Below, one piece after another: positions 1 through 14,670 of a DNA stretch of 64,000 nucleotides; position 1 is the first letter of the stretch; each line of letters starts with the position of its first letter. The position numbers were made by a program, and so were the translations under genes. The stretch comes from Paragorgia papillata (Eukaryota > Cnidaria > Anthozoa > Scleralcyonacea > Coralliidae), in contig JAWNZC010000280.1 of NCBI GenBank assembly GCA_035771165.1, positions 1,834,501 through 1,898,500 on the forward strand, in the 5' to 3' direction. The notes beneath the pieces were generated by a model that saw nothing but the letters and a program-made list of their open reading frames with translations, had not been told where the DNA came from and ran no database searches.

Positions 1-93
1 AATTATTTATATATCTAAATAAATAAATAACAAAATATTCAAAATATATGTATGGGTACATACCTAATTCGACCACTTTCTGTTCATCGTTAC

Positions 94-137
94 CACCACC
101 ATCATCGCCATCGTCACCATTATCATCATCAGATGAT
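94..137. repeat. ACC/ATC trinucleotide-rich microsatellite
   Basis: A run of CAC/CAT/ATC triplets. It would encode a His-rich peptide if read, but nothing around it looks like an exon. Confidence 0.6.
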
Positions 138-243
138 GATGATTCGGAAGACAATAAGAGACATTATCTCCTTTTTCTTCTTGCTCTTTTGGTCACTGTC
201 AAAGATTAAACAAATAACATTTGTGGTAACCTGCCGAGATGTT

Positions 244-299
244 TAGCAACGAAATACCGACGTTTCGACGTGGAGTCCTCTCATCAGAATAAGTTGCTA
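244..299 (-). ncRNA. Hammerhead-ribozyme-like core (degenerate)
   Basis: On the minus strand CTGATGA (281-287) is followed by a short GAC/GTC hairpin, then GAAAC and GTC (259-261). A perfect 7-bp outer helix (TAGCAAC/GTTGCTA) closes the motif at 244-250 and 293-299. Helix II carries three unpaired bases. Helix III is only AC/GT with no loop, so cleavage in cis looks unlikely and a dimeric form would be needed. Penelope-like elements are known carriers of such motifs; membership of that family here is inferred. Confidence 0.35.
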
Positions 300-300
300 T

Positions 301-1236
301 TTTTACAACGTTTTTTCGATTGTTCACCAGACTGCGGAGGGCGGAGAACTAATCAGGGTCGGCTTAATACTCAAGGGGCAAGCAATGGGAGTAAAGCGGT
401 AGAAACAGAAACTTAAAAAGAAATTAGAGTGTATCAGCTACTAATTAAATAATGAACCTTATACTACAAATAGGAAACAAATATAGGAAATTAAATAAAA
501 GAAAACGTGGGAATGTATGATCCCAAGTTTGAAAAATTAAATATAAAAATTAAATTAAAGAAAAAATGGGGATGTGTTGGTGCCACTATATAAACGCAAA
601 ATTAGAGGTGCGCGTGCCATAAAATTTCACCTAAAGAGATATTCTCGGCCTCCTAAATTTAGGGGCCGCGGACCAAAAGCAACTTACGCATGCGCACATT
701 CTTCAAAACAAAGGCAATATGGCGTCTACAAAGTCCGTCTACAACTAAAAATAGGGCAAAATATAGTCAGATAAAGCAACTAGAACGCTTATACATTTAT
801 GGGCAGAGTATGCAATTAAACGTTTCGTGGAACATAACTCCAATAAATTCAATTCTATGTTTTTTTTATCTTGTGAACAAGTATTCGTGGAGAAAGAGCA
901 GTCTTTAAAATTGTGTCTGGATAACATTTTCTTTTCTTTATGTAAAGAATACAAAGCTATGCCAATTTATTTACCGCGTTTTTTTGTGCGCCATGTTTGA
1001 AAATACACGCGAATATTGTTATCCACGTTTATTACCGCTTAAAATTGTTCCGATTGCTCAACTTTTAAGAAGACGTCCGTGATCAGGAGGGCCTGTTAGA
1101 AAGTTATTAGACGTGCTTCGGGTCCGCCAAAAATGTGTCGTGTAAACGAAAGCAGGCCATTTTAAGGCCGTACCAAAAACTCGTGTCGTGTAAAGGGGGG
1201 CAGTATCAATAAGGACGACATTATAAGCCAAGGGAC
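301..1236. other. Gene-free AT-rich DNA
   Basis: Only short open frames without splice-site support or recognisable motifs. No gene or clear repeat boundary was seen. Confidence 0.5.
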
Positions 1237-1680
1237 TAAAAATGATTTATTTTACTTTTTTTTCTGCAAGACGAATTATTTTGTTTTAAAGGACGTCGTC
1301 GTTCAGGTTGACGTGCGTAGACCTTAAAAAACCCTACAAGCTAGGACATACATACATTTTACAATTTAAAAGAGTTTTGGTTAACTGACTATTATATTTC
1401 AAATTTGAAACGACTTCCAAGAGGCCCCAGTACTGCTAGAATGATCGTAGTGTCTGCATTCGAGTCAATCTTGAGCAGCAGTTTTCATCTTTTGTTGAGT
1501 TGCACGTCGTCCTAAAGACGTGAAATGCTCTAAATGCATGGCGTTGTATAAAGAACGAGGACGGCACTGAGATTACTGAGATTAAAAATTAGTCATTTTC
1601 ATTGTTTTGTAAAAAGAATTATTTTGTTTGAAGGACGTCATCGTTGAGGTTTACTATCGTAGATCTTAAAGTCCCTACTG
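1237..1680. repeat. Diverged tandem/dispersed repeat, about 344-bp spacing
   Basis: A block of about 100 bp at 1237-1335 (ACTAAAAATGATTTATTTT, then an AAGGACGTCGTCGTTCAGG-like stretch) recurs diverged at 1581-1680. The piece before the second copy (1499-1600, containing GTCCTAAAGACGTGAAA) recurs at about 39733-39830, so this is a dispersed element. Confidence 0.5.
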
Positions 1681-2599
1681 ACTCCTAACTCAAACCACAC
1701 TATCCGCAGCACTTTTTCATACACGCCCACCAACATCGTGCATTTATTGCATTTCTTGCGATAAATGCCCCATAATCTGCATTGGTGAAACTGCATGGGA
1801 CGACGCCTTTCAGACATGTGGCCCGCCATTTCAATAGTTCTAACCATTCGGTTTCAGGAAAGTCTGTGCCATGGAAGTCGTTTAAACTATCAGTTATTAA
1901 CCATAAGTCGTTTTAAATTGTAAAACTTATGTTGCTTTTTAACCGCCGTCATTGTCTTAACATCTTAAAGTCCCTATAGTAATGACTGAAGGTGGGGTTG
2001 AAGAAAGGACAAGTGTAGCAACGGGAAATGAGACCACAAGAAAAATATATATATCCGGTCATTCTGCAATATTTTGTTTATGGACACTATGTACTAAGGA
2101 ATCACGGATGTTTTCACGAAAATATATCAACGGGTTATCATTGAAAATGACTGACGTCTCAGGATGATTTTCAGTGTAAAATGTAAAAATTCTGATCAGT
2201 AATATCTTTTAACTTTTAAAGTGAAAGTAATTAGGACTAAAGGAATTTTGTTAAGGAGTCTAAACGGGGGACACTAAAAGCTTTTTGATAGGCGTCGTGG
2301 TGTCTAAAAGTTTGATAGGGTAACCACATTGAACAAAAGAAGATTTTATTTCACTGTACTTTAGCTTCAAAATCTTGGTTACACAAAAATTGTGAGTAAG
2401 AGTTCGATTGCTTAGTTTGGTCGGGGTGAGAAGAAGAAAAAAAGAGATATATGTAACTATGGGAGTAAGTGGGCTTGCACGGAGATAGACGTGTTCGACA
2501 AACCACCATTAATCGAAACTTAAAATATCAAGAAACGATGCACTGGTCTCGCTGATTTCCCACGCGAACTTAAGAGCAGGGCCATGAAAGTCATTGGCA
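1681..2599. other. Gene-free DNA
   Basis: No supported gene. A short echo of the upstream repeat (AACATCTTAAAGTCCCTA) sits near 1960-1978. Confidence 0.45.
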
Positions 2600-3640
2600 A
2601 GTTTAGAAATGATAAATGTATTAAAAGGACTGGTCACTAGTTAGTTGCCCGTCGCACATTGTGGCACCGACGTCCCCGGCCACTAATATGGCACTGAAAG
2701 ACGTTTGTATTCGAAAGTTTCTCGAAAAGATTCTCTCTTAGAATTTAAACGAAATTTACGAGGAACACTATTTCGGATATCTTCCTTCTATCAGAAGAGA
2801 GAAATGAGTGTGAAAGAAAGTGCAGAACGCTGAAAATATTTGCTAAGGATTTGCATAAAAAATTACTGTCGAATGTAGTTGAACGGAAACATATAACCGT
2901 TGGCCAGCAGGCGTAGCGTGATCATTCAGGGGGGAGTGTACCTCCATTGCTTCCTCGCGTTACAGACCAACTCAATTTTACGAACAATTTTACCGACAAA
3001 TTTTTTCATCAATTTACAGACAAATCACGTTTTCCCCTGCAAAATATTTGTTTTTACCCGACCAGTTTTCCGAAAAGTGCGTGTTTAGAGGAGTGTGGCG
3101 GGGGGGGGGGGGGGAGGGAGGGGAAGGGGGTGGTTGCATACTTTCAAATTTAGAGTTCCACTTTCTTTTACGCCACATATTTATTTTCATGGATAACCGA
3201 AAGAACATATACGAAATACCATTCCTCGTAAATTTCGTTATATTATAATTGTGCATTTTAATTTGATAAATCAACTTTCGAAGTTTCAATGAACTAGTCA
3301 GCGGGTATATATTCCCGTATAAACTACATTTGACAGTTTGTTTTGAATCTTTGGTAAATATTTTCTACGTTTTTTCACTTTCTTTCACACACATTTTATC
3401 TCCACCGATAGAAAGAAGATATCTAAAAAAATTTTAATGTTCCTCGTTAATTTCGTTAAATTCTACAGGATGTATTTCGAGAAGCTTTCGAATACAGATG
3501 TCTTCCAGTGCCATATTGAATGTACAGCCTCCCCCACAACGTGCCCTCAAGGTTCAAGCATCCCAAAATGTAGGGTGCGTAACTAACTAATAACCAGTCT
3601 TTTTAATATATTTATCATTTTGGAACTCCCACCACGTGTG
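2600..3640. repeat. Diverged inverted repeat, arms about 320-360 bp
   Basis: The segment 2600-2917 reappears as its reverse complement at about 3285-3640 with many substitutions. Both arms keep an ATGGCACTG start followed by a related reading frame (MAL-D-CIRK-LE). The left copy is interrupted by a stop and the right copy ends after about 26 codons. The 370-bp spacer holds a poly-G tract. It is either an old foldback element or an inverted duplication of a first exon. Confidence 0.6.
3095..3131. repeat. Poly-G/GGGA tract
   Basis: About 16 consecutive G followed by G-rich sequence; G-quadruplex potential on the plus strand. Confidence 0.8.
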
Positions 3641-3820
3641 AAAAACGTTAAAACGATTCAAACGATCACATACCACTTTCTAGAGATTCAGAATCACTTT
3701 CCATTTTGTTCTTCTTTCTTAGCGGACTTTCGGTTTGCCCATCTAAAACACAATATCCATGTAAAGGAACATGGTACAAGTAGTAGCAAGTGCATTTAAC
3801 TAACAGAGTTATATACTGTA

Positions 3821-4008
3821 AAGGAAGGAAGGAAGGAAGGAAGGAAGGAAGAAAGGAAGGAAGGAAGGAAGGAAGGGAAGGAGGGAAGGAAGGAAGGAAG
3901 GAAGGAAGGAAAGGAAGGAAGGAAGGAAGGAAGGAAGGAAAGGAAGGAAGGAAGGAAGAAAGGAAGGAAGGAAAGGAGGGAAGGGAGGGAAGGAAGAAAG
4001 GAAGGAAG
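3821..4008. repeat. (GGAA)n microsatellite
   Basis: About 188 bp of GGAA units with occasional GGGA/GAAA interruptions. The long Lys/Arg/Glu/Gly (plus) and Pro/Ser/Phe/Leu (minus) open frames here are artefacts of this repeat. GGAA is also the ETS core. Confidence 0.95.
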
Positions 4009-4158
4009 CGTTTGCATTGCGATTTTTTGAATAAATACAATTATGATTTGCGAGTTTTTGTAATTTATTTAATTACTATATTTTCATTACAGTTATATCA
4101 CAGCATAGTAATATATCAAATAAAAAAACACTAACAATTGTAAATAGTAAAATAAACT

Positions 4159-4896
4159 TCAGGGGTAAGTGTTCATTTTGTCCAACATTTCCCGCAGTTC
4201 AAACTTCAGATCTTGTGCTTGTTGGGTCATGCGCATTGCTTCATCTCGAAGCGGAGCTATTTGGCGTTCGCGTTCCTTTTCTTTTCTTTCCAAACTCTCT
4301 GCCACGATCACCATCTTTTTCTTTCTTCTCCCTCAGTCGTCGGATTTTTTCTTTAGATTCATCGCACTTTGCTTGTTTGCATTCTCCAGACTTTGTTTAT
4401 GATACTAATCGTACTGCCACCCTCGTTTAACTTTTTCACAAAATACGCTTCATTGCTTTTTGCGTCTCGAATTCTTGCGTCAATTTTCTCAGTATCTCGT
4501 TCGACCAACATTAATTTATTTGTAGACTCACGAAGCCTCTGTTCAGCTTCCTCACGGTACATTCTGCGGGATTTATGTCGCGACTCAACATGGCTAAAAG
4601 TAATCACCGTCGTTTAGTTCTTTTCTGTCCAGTTTTTGACAAAATGCATTCATTCTCATGAATAACCTTACTCAACCGTTCAAGCTTATCAAGTTTTTCA
4701 TCCGTCAAGTCTTCAACTTTTTTCAAATCATTTTGAGCGAGTTGTATTCGTCTGCTTTTTCCCCCTCTTTTCTTCTTCAGCCCTTGCCAATCTCTCCTTC
4801 GCCATTTTGGTTTTCCTCTTTGTTTTCTTGTTCAGCAATCTCAGCAGCTTCCAAATCCTCTCTCATCTTCGCTAATTTTGTTTTTAATCCCTCCAT
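4159..4896 (-). pseudogene. Coiled-coil protein pseudogene (multiple frameshifts)
   Basis: Read on the minus strand, a Glu/Lys/Arg-rich coiled-coil protein starts at ATG 4894-4896 (MEGLKTKLAKMREDLEAAE) and ends at TGA 4159-4161 (...REMLDKMNTYP). The sequence moves between frames at least four times, near 4795, 4760, 4620, 4370 and 4300, with no plausible splice sites at the shifts. Each segment is strongly heptad-like, for example DLKKVEDLTDEKLDKLERL and EAEQRLRESTNKLMLVERD. The lack of introns together with frameshifts fits a decayed, possibly retrocopied gene. I do not recognise the parent family. Assembly indels are the main alternative explanation. Confidence 0.6.
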
Positions 4897-5125
4897 TTCA
4901 TTTCAGAAAACAACTGTTATATTGGATATTTTAGTTTAATAAACAAAATAGATTGCCTTCTTTGACTCAGTGTAATTGAAGCTTGTTAAATAATGTGTGT
5001 CAACCGGCGTGCATTGCGCGCTTTTGTTTTTATTTTCATAGCAATGCATCATGGGAAAAATGGTAGCGCTCCACTTGCAGGCGCGAAATGGCCGCCAAGA
5101 AGCGAGCATTTTGCTTGTGAGAAGA
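4897..5125. promoter_or_regulatory. Putative divergent promoter / 5' leader
   Basis: This 229-bp gap separates the minus-strand coiled-coil pseudogene start from the plus-strand ATG at 5126. It contains AAATGGCCGCC (about 5086-5097), which resembles the YY1 site often found around metazoan start sites. Two upstream in-frame ATGs (5051, 5060) would extend the protein by 25 residues. Confidence 0.35.
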
Positions 5126-9132
<4,007 letters not shown>

Positions 9133-9229
9133 CAAAATTAGAGTGTGATGAGGTAAATAGTTAATAATTTTTATTTGTAATTTATGGTGTACAGTGCAGA
9201 CTGCAGTAAGATTTTATCTATTCTACGAT

Positions 9230-9731
9230 GTAATATATCAACGAGTTTGAGTGTTTCATCAGGGAATCCAAACACAAAAAAACATGAAATTAGGAGGCCA
9301 AAGGGTGAATTGGTTTTTGTTTTCAACTGTTTGGATTCCCCTGATGAAACATGATGAGTTGTTGATATGGCATCTCAATTGAGCAATTTCAATTGAAAAA
9401 TGCAATTAAAATAAACCCTCATGAGATTTTATTCATGAATGTGTGTAAAATTTATTCCTACAGCAACTTGTTTATTTTGCATAATTAATTGAGATCTTAA
9501 TTAGATGAACACCAGTTTTCATCAAATATCTTGGGTTTTATTGGAGTACAGTATCCAACTTCAACCTATTGTAATTGGTTGATTATCTCATGAATTATTA
9601 ATGATTTGAGATGCTATTATGAAACACACCTCGAAGGTGTTCAAAAACCTTGGCTTCACCTCGGTTCTCAACAAACGTCTCAGTGTTTGGATATCCTGAT
9701 GAAACACTCCTCCTCGTGTATGATATATTAC
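9230..9731. mobile_element. MITE-like element, 502 bp
   Basis: The ends pair as GTAATATATCAACGAG... and the reverse of ...GATATATTAC; each continues into a GTGTTTCATCAGG...CCAAACAC block. An internal repeat of the same block at about 9336-9372 suggests nesting or partial duplication. It lies just downstream of the unknown gene's stop codon. Confidence 0.6.
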
Positions 9732-10569
9732 TTGAGAGTTCTAGGTGAAGTCATACCACTTGCATTCTCATAAATTTCCCCCTTCATTCCCTCATATAGC
9801 TCCAATTATTATACCATCAGGCTTATCAGCCCTTGTATAATTGGAATTACTCAGTGATTGTTAGATCAAAAAACTGATATTAATATTGGTTTATTTTTTA
9901 CTACAACAAATAATTATGTAAATACAGAATATAAAGGGAATTACTTAGTATAGGAATACTGTGCTAGAAATAGTGACTCTGTCCCCATATAATAAAACAG
10001 TATATGAACTATATTATTTTAACACAAATTAACAAATGTTAAAATTACTTTCTCTCCATTGTAATGTAATCAGAACAACTTTTAATTAAAATGCCTTTCA
10101 CTACCATGCATGTGCTACTTGTTTTTTTAAGATAAATTACTTGGCTGGAAATTAAAAATAAACTTTTTCTATTAACTTGTCCCAACATGTTAATCACAAA
10201 CTCAAAACTTGTACTAACTACTTGTACAAAAAATTTCAACTACAGTACAGCAAGTTTTCTCCATATTTTGAAAGTTACTAGAAAAGCTCAGCAGAGACAT
10301 GCAATGCATATTGCCATCAACAGTCCTTAACCTTAAATAATTACTGCAAAGCTGCCATGGAAACTTTGCACGAAAATGATGTAAAAACTAAGACCTTAGG
10401 CTTTCAAATTTACATTATATTAAATAAAACTAATTCAAAATGAGAAGTATAGTTATGTAAAATGTAGATGCAAAATTGCAACTAAATAAAAAATTCTAGT
10501 AACAACTTGAAAATTTCAACTACTTTTGTGATGAAATTTCCAACCAGGACTACAGCCAAACACTTCAAC
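9732..10569. other. Gene-free AT-rich DNA
   Basis: No supported exon. It lies between two convergent genes and probably includes 3' UTR sequence. Confidence 0.5.
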
Positions 10570-11322
10570 TTAAAACCAGGACAAAACTAATGAACCAAGA
10601 ATACATGTGTACAATATTTGACTGAATTGATGAAATGGAGCTGCTGAACAAATTTTTCCACGAATACGGCAAGACTGGGCTTTGCAAGTAGCTTTGCAAG
10701 CACTCTCTCCTCTGCATTCCAGATTGCATTCTTTTACAGTTTGGTCACAGATCATTGTACAGCCATTCTCACATGACAAATCACACTTTGTAACATTGGG
10801 ACATGAAAGAGTGATTTTCTTACAGTTGCCACTGCAGTTCTTTGCACATTTGTATTCATCACATTCAGCAGTCTTCTTGGGTGGTGACTTTACACCAGTA
10901 CATGTAGCATTCAGACATTCAGACTGGCAACTGGTTTTATCATCATTGCAGGCAAGTGTACATGTTGAACCCTCACTGCAAATCTGCTTACATGTTTTAA
11001 CATCTTTAGTGCATTCCATGTTACAGTTCTTCCCATTACAAACCTGTTCACAAACTTCAGAAGAACAAGTCAACTTGGTCTTTTCTGGGCAATCTAAGCA
11101 TAACTGCGTGCACTTTTCACCACCACAATTTAATGTGCCACATAATGGGACCCCAGAGCAAATCTGTGTACATGTTTTTGCATTTCTACAACTGAAGTCA
11201 CAAGGTTTATCATCTTTGCTTGTACATGACGTTACACATGCATCCCTATCACATGTGATACAGTGAACCATAGGAATTAGAGTTATGCAAAGAAGTGTAA
11301 ATACCAATGTTGGTTTAATCAT
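10570..11322 (-). CDS. Secreted, GPI-anchored-like cysteine-repeat protein (250 aa)
   Basis: A single-exon gene. The start chosen is ATG 11320-11322, giving MIKPTLVFTLLCITLIPMVHC, a good signal peptide. Upstream in-frame codons reach 11463 but come from a MITE end and lack an ATG before a signal peptide. The mature part has about 39 cysteines in a repeating C-x3-C motif (TCTQIC, KCTQLC, VCEQVC, TCKQIC, TCTLAC and others) separated by 5-8 residues, plus a Lys/Pro linker (KSPPKKTAE) near residue 150 that divides it in two. The tail has a small-residue site (CSAAP) followed by a hydrophobic end (ILYTCILGSLVLSWF), as in GPI-anchor signals. Expected location: cell surface or extracellular. Regular spacing suggests a disulfide-laddered solenoid. 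No family is recognised. Confidence 0.8.
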   Translation of the reverse strand: MIKPTLVFTLLCITLIPMVHCITCDRDACVTSCTSKDDKPCDFSCRNAKTCTQICSGVPLCGTLNCGGEKCTQLCLDCPEKTKLTCSSEVCEQVCNGKNCNMECTKDVKTCKQICSEGSTCTLACNDDKTSCQSECLNATCTGVKSPPKKTAECDEYKCAKNCSGNCKKITLSCPNVTKCDLSCENGCTMICDQTVKECNLECRGESACKATCKAQSCRIRGKICSAAPFHQFSQILYTCILGSLVLSWF

Positions 11323-11438
11323 ATTTATTCTATAATAATAAAAGAATAGAAAGTTGTTAAATAACAACTGGGTTATACAAAGTGGTATATAATAGATGGA
11401 ACAGCACAATGCACTAGTGTCAAGCTCAAAATGCACTA

Positions 11439-11720
11439 CCATATTTTCTGGGCGATAACTCACAGGTTATCTCTTAATTTTGCAAGGAAACATAATTAGT
11501 GTAGGTAATAGGGTGGTGTGGGTAATTTGTTGAATTCTTAAGACAACGCCATCACGAAGACTGGAGACCAAGGATTCTACTTTCATCTTGCAATGTTATA
11601 GATTATCAAAACACTATTATTAGCAGCTGCGGGTTATCCAATAGTGTGGGTAATACGTTGATTTATTTTCCCAAAAGTGATATTTTTGTTGCCGTGTGGG
11701 TTATCGCCCAGAAAATATGG
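11439..11720. mobile_element. MITE with TA target site, 282 bp
   Basis: Ends CCATATTTTCTGGGCGATAA / TTATCGCCCAGAAAATATGG flanked by TA (11437-11438, 11721-11722), consistent with a Tc1/mariner-type element. It abuts the 5' side of the Cys-rich gene. Confidence 0.75.
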
Positions 11721-11722
11721 TA

Positions 11723-12161
11723 CATGCAAAATATTAATATAATGTTAAATGCAATGTACATGTCCAAGCTTGATGTAATAAAATGTAACAGACATTTTGT
11801 ATTTTTGAGCCCCAAACAAGACATGTCTGTTACATACTGTATGCTGATACCACTAGTTAATTAATAACAAAGCACATGATGACTAGTATTTAACTTTAGT
11901 TCTCCATCTAAAGCCCCAGTAGCTGATTAGTTTCAAGGTACATTGTTTAAGCTTGACAAATGTCTAGGAAACATCTTTTACCAGATGCCTAATTAATTTT
12001 AGAATTATGGCACAAAAGATTTTGAGTTTCACTATTGGTGGTACTGCATCTTACATCACTGTTGCCATGTTGGATAAATTTAACAAATTTGAATCTCAAG
12101 GGATTGGTTGCACACCACTTATATCTCAAAAAATGTGCCATATCTTGGACAGATATGTTGT
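11723..12161. other. Gene-free DNA
   Basis: Nothing recognisable beyond short shadow frames. Confidence 0.45.
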
Positions 12162-12344
12162 TTGCACCTAAGTGGAACACCGCCCGTCAAAACATGTTCA
12201 AAAGTTAATCGTTTTGAAATTAACACTGTGGGATTGGCAAGCCATGGCTGAGGGCACAAACATGTACGTATTGAAGGGAAACTTTTATGTTTGACGTTGA
12301 AATAGAACATGTTTTGATGGGTGATGTTTCCACTTAGGTGCAAG
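12162..12344. repeat. Small foldback repeat
   Basis: TTGCACCTAAGTGGAA... with CCGTCAAAACATGTTC pairs imperfectly with GAACATGTTTTGATGG... and CCACTTAGGTGCAA about 130 bp away. MITE-like, with no clear TSD. Confidence 0.6.
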
Positions 12345-12982
12345 TGACTGTATCTGCATTGCTTTTACAATGAGACAATCAAATTGGCACTACACTACTG
12401 ATTTTGACTGAATTTTCATCGATTATCAGTTAAAGTATGCCGAGTGTAATTGGAGAATGTGGTAAAAGTTTTTGATTCCCAAGCATAAACGGTCACCCCT
12501 TATCTGTAAGATCCTACATGACTTTACAAGTTTACACATTGTTATTAGTCATATTTTGCAATAATAAGAACCATGTCAACTTCATTCCCAGTCAGCTATG
12601 ACTTAACTAAATTATTAATTCATAATAAATGGAGAAGTATTTCTTCGCCATCGTTAATCGCTGAGTAATAAAACGAACAACTTGTATCTTCCATAGTTTA
12701 AAACGTATGAATCACAATAAAGCTCCTATCGACTAGCAATCAATAATCGACAGAACAGCAGTACTTCTAAACGCAACAATTTCAACAACAAATAAGGCGT
12801 CACAGAATGTCACATTTTCACGGCAATACGTATCTTAATGTAGCTATTAAACACTTGTTCTAATAAACAATCTAATATATAAATTACCTCTGCGAAATCC
12901 AAGACAGTGAATAGAGTTCGCCTCACAGACGCTTTAAACAGTCAACGCACACCGGCAAAAGGAGTGACCAACGGAAAATAAT

Positions 12983-13376
12983 TTAGGCCCGTTTCAGACG
13001 GCGTATTTTTCATGAGCCGTATCTAATACTAGAATTAAGTTCATGAAAAATACGCCGTCTGAATCAATTAAATACGGCAGTTTGTATTAAGGTCGACCTA
13101 ATTATTAAATACGGCCGTCGCGGTCGTATTATACGACTGTGACACAACTTTGATTCAAACGACGTATTTTTCATGAGCCGTATCTAATGCATAAATTATA
13201 TAGTAATGTTTAATGTATGAATATTACCCACAATTTGAATACGAATATGCATTTAATTATATTCGACTCAATAAATACGGCGTCTGAATCAAACGTCGTT
13301 TTTTGGTCGAACTATGGTCGAACCAATTTGTATTAGATACGGCTCATGATAAATACGCCGTCTGAAACGGGCCTAA
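12983..13376. mobile_element. MITE with GGCCCGTTTCAGACGG ends, 394 bp
   Basis: Perfect long inverted ends (TTAGGCCCGTTTCAGACGGC and its complement) continue into CGTATTTTTCATGAGCCGTA. Internal copies of the same ATACGG/CGTATT words make it partly self-repetitive. End layout is shared with elements at 19001, 33498 and 62181. Confidence 0.85.
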
Positions 13377-14379
13377 GATTCATAAGAACAGCTGGATGCA
13401 TGACTAAGTGGGGCTGTAAACATGTGACAACAATCAAGAATTTTAATGAGTTCATTGGGTGTGGTCCTGTTTAATTACATGGCTAGTTCCGCAATTACGA
13501 AGCAAACCGGTGTCTTAATTTATAGAAATTATTTTGAGAAGCAACTTTCTTTAATCTATGTATGATGTTTTTGAAATAAAATGCACAATTACAGTAAAAA
13601 TACAAATACATACCACTTTTATCATTAGCATTGATGCATGGCCCATTGTCTGAGTCACATGATTTACTGCTTAGGTTACTGTTTTCATTAATTTATTTGG
13701 ATTTTCATTTGTGCCATTAGGCCATATAATAAAACTAATAATTGACGACAACCATGGGGATGGAATTAGTGTTATTATTTTCTAATCCCAACATGCACTT
13801 AGTCCTAACAGTAGTCACTGTTCTCTACTTTTCTTGACATCAGTGAATCAAAGTAGTTGGAGCTCCAGACCATATTTAATACATGTATGTTTAATTAGTC
13901 ACATATGCTGTTTTAATAATAACAAAACCCTCATGGGCCAGAAAAAATGACATAGTAACAATGGTATTCAAGCATTGAATAAATATCTAGAAAAGATTTT
14001 ACTCATGTTTCTGGGTTCTTGTCTTTTCCAACTGAATCTATAAATATTTGATATTAAAAATTAACTTCTACAGCCCACTGTAGTCAACACATGGTTCATC
14101 ACAGACACTACACAGTTTAATAAAATTGAACAGTGGATGAATGATTATGTTACAGCCCTAATAATCTCTCTCCAACCACAAATATTTGTGCAGTAGTAAA
14201 GTAACTTACATGGATATCTTGTTGGTATTTCATGGACATAATGAACAGCATTCTCACTTAATGGACTGCTAAGAACAATTAATGGGCCTGAAAAAAAATA
14301 ATATACCGGTAATTATAGTAAAGTCCAACATGGTCACTGTGTCTTTGACTTCTAAAACTCGAGGGTCATTTCCCCTGCC
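13377..14379. other. Gene-free DNA
   Basis: No exon or clear element boundary found. Confidence 0.45.
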
Positions 14380-14620
14380 TTAACACTTTCATTACCATCA
14401 GTGCCATTTGCCACTTTTTATTTTATACTCTGACAGACTGTCTAATGCCAGATGATTTTACTCATCATGGGAAATAGACCTCCTGACATGGTGGGAGTTA
14501 AAGGGTCTCCTTAACCCTTTCATTGCCATCAATGCCATTTGGCAGTTTCTATTTTTTACTCTGTCAGTCTGTCTAACACCAAACGATTTTACTTGTCAAG
14601 GGAAGACCTTTGTACAACTA
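14380..14620. repeat. Two diverged tandem copies, about 131-bp period
   Basis: TTAACACTTTCATTACCATC at 14380 and TTAACCCTTTCATTGCCATC at 14511 begin two related units, each with a CTCTGTCAG/TCTGTCTAA core. Confidence 0.65.
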
Positions 14621-14670
14621 TAACTTTGTCACCTTTGTAATAATGTCAGTTTTTTGTTGTACTTGGACTA

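Noticed and set aside
3666..4134. Open frames rich in Lys/Glu/Gly or Pro/Ser/Leu
   Set aside because: Products of the GGAA microsatellite.
10682..11266. 194-aa plus-strand frame
   Set aside because: Antisense shadow of the Cys-rich gene.
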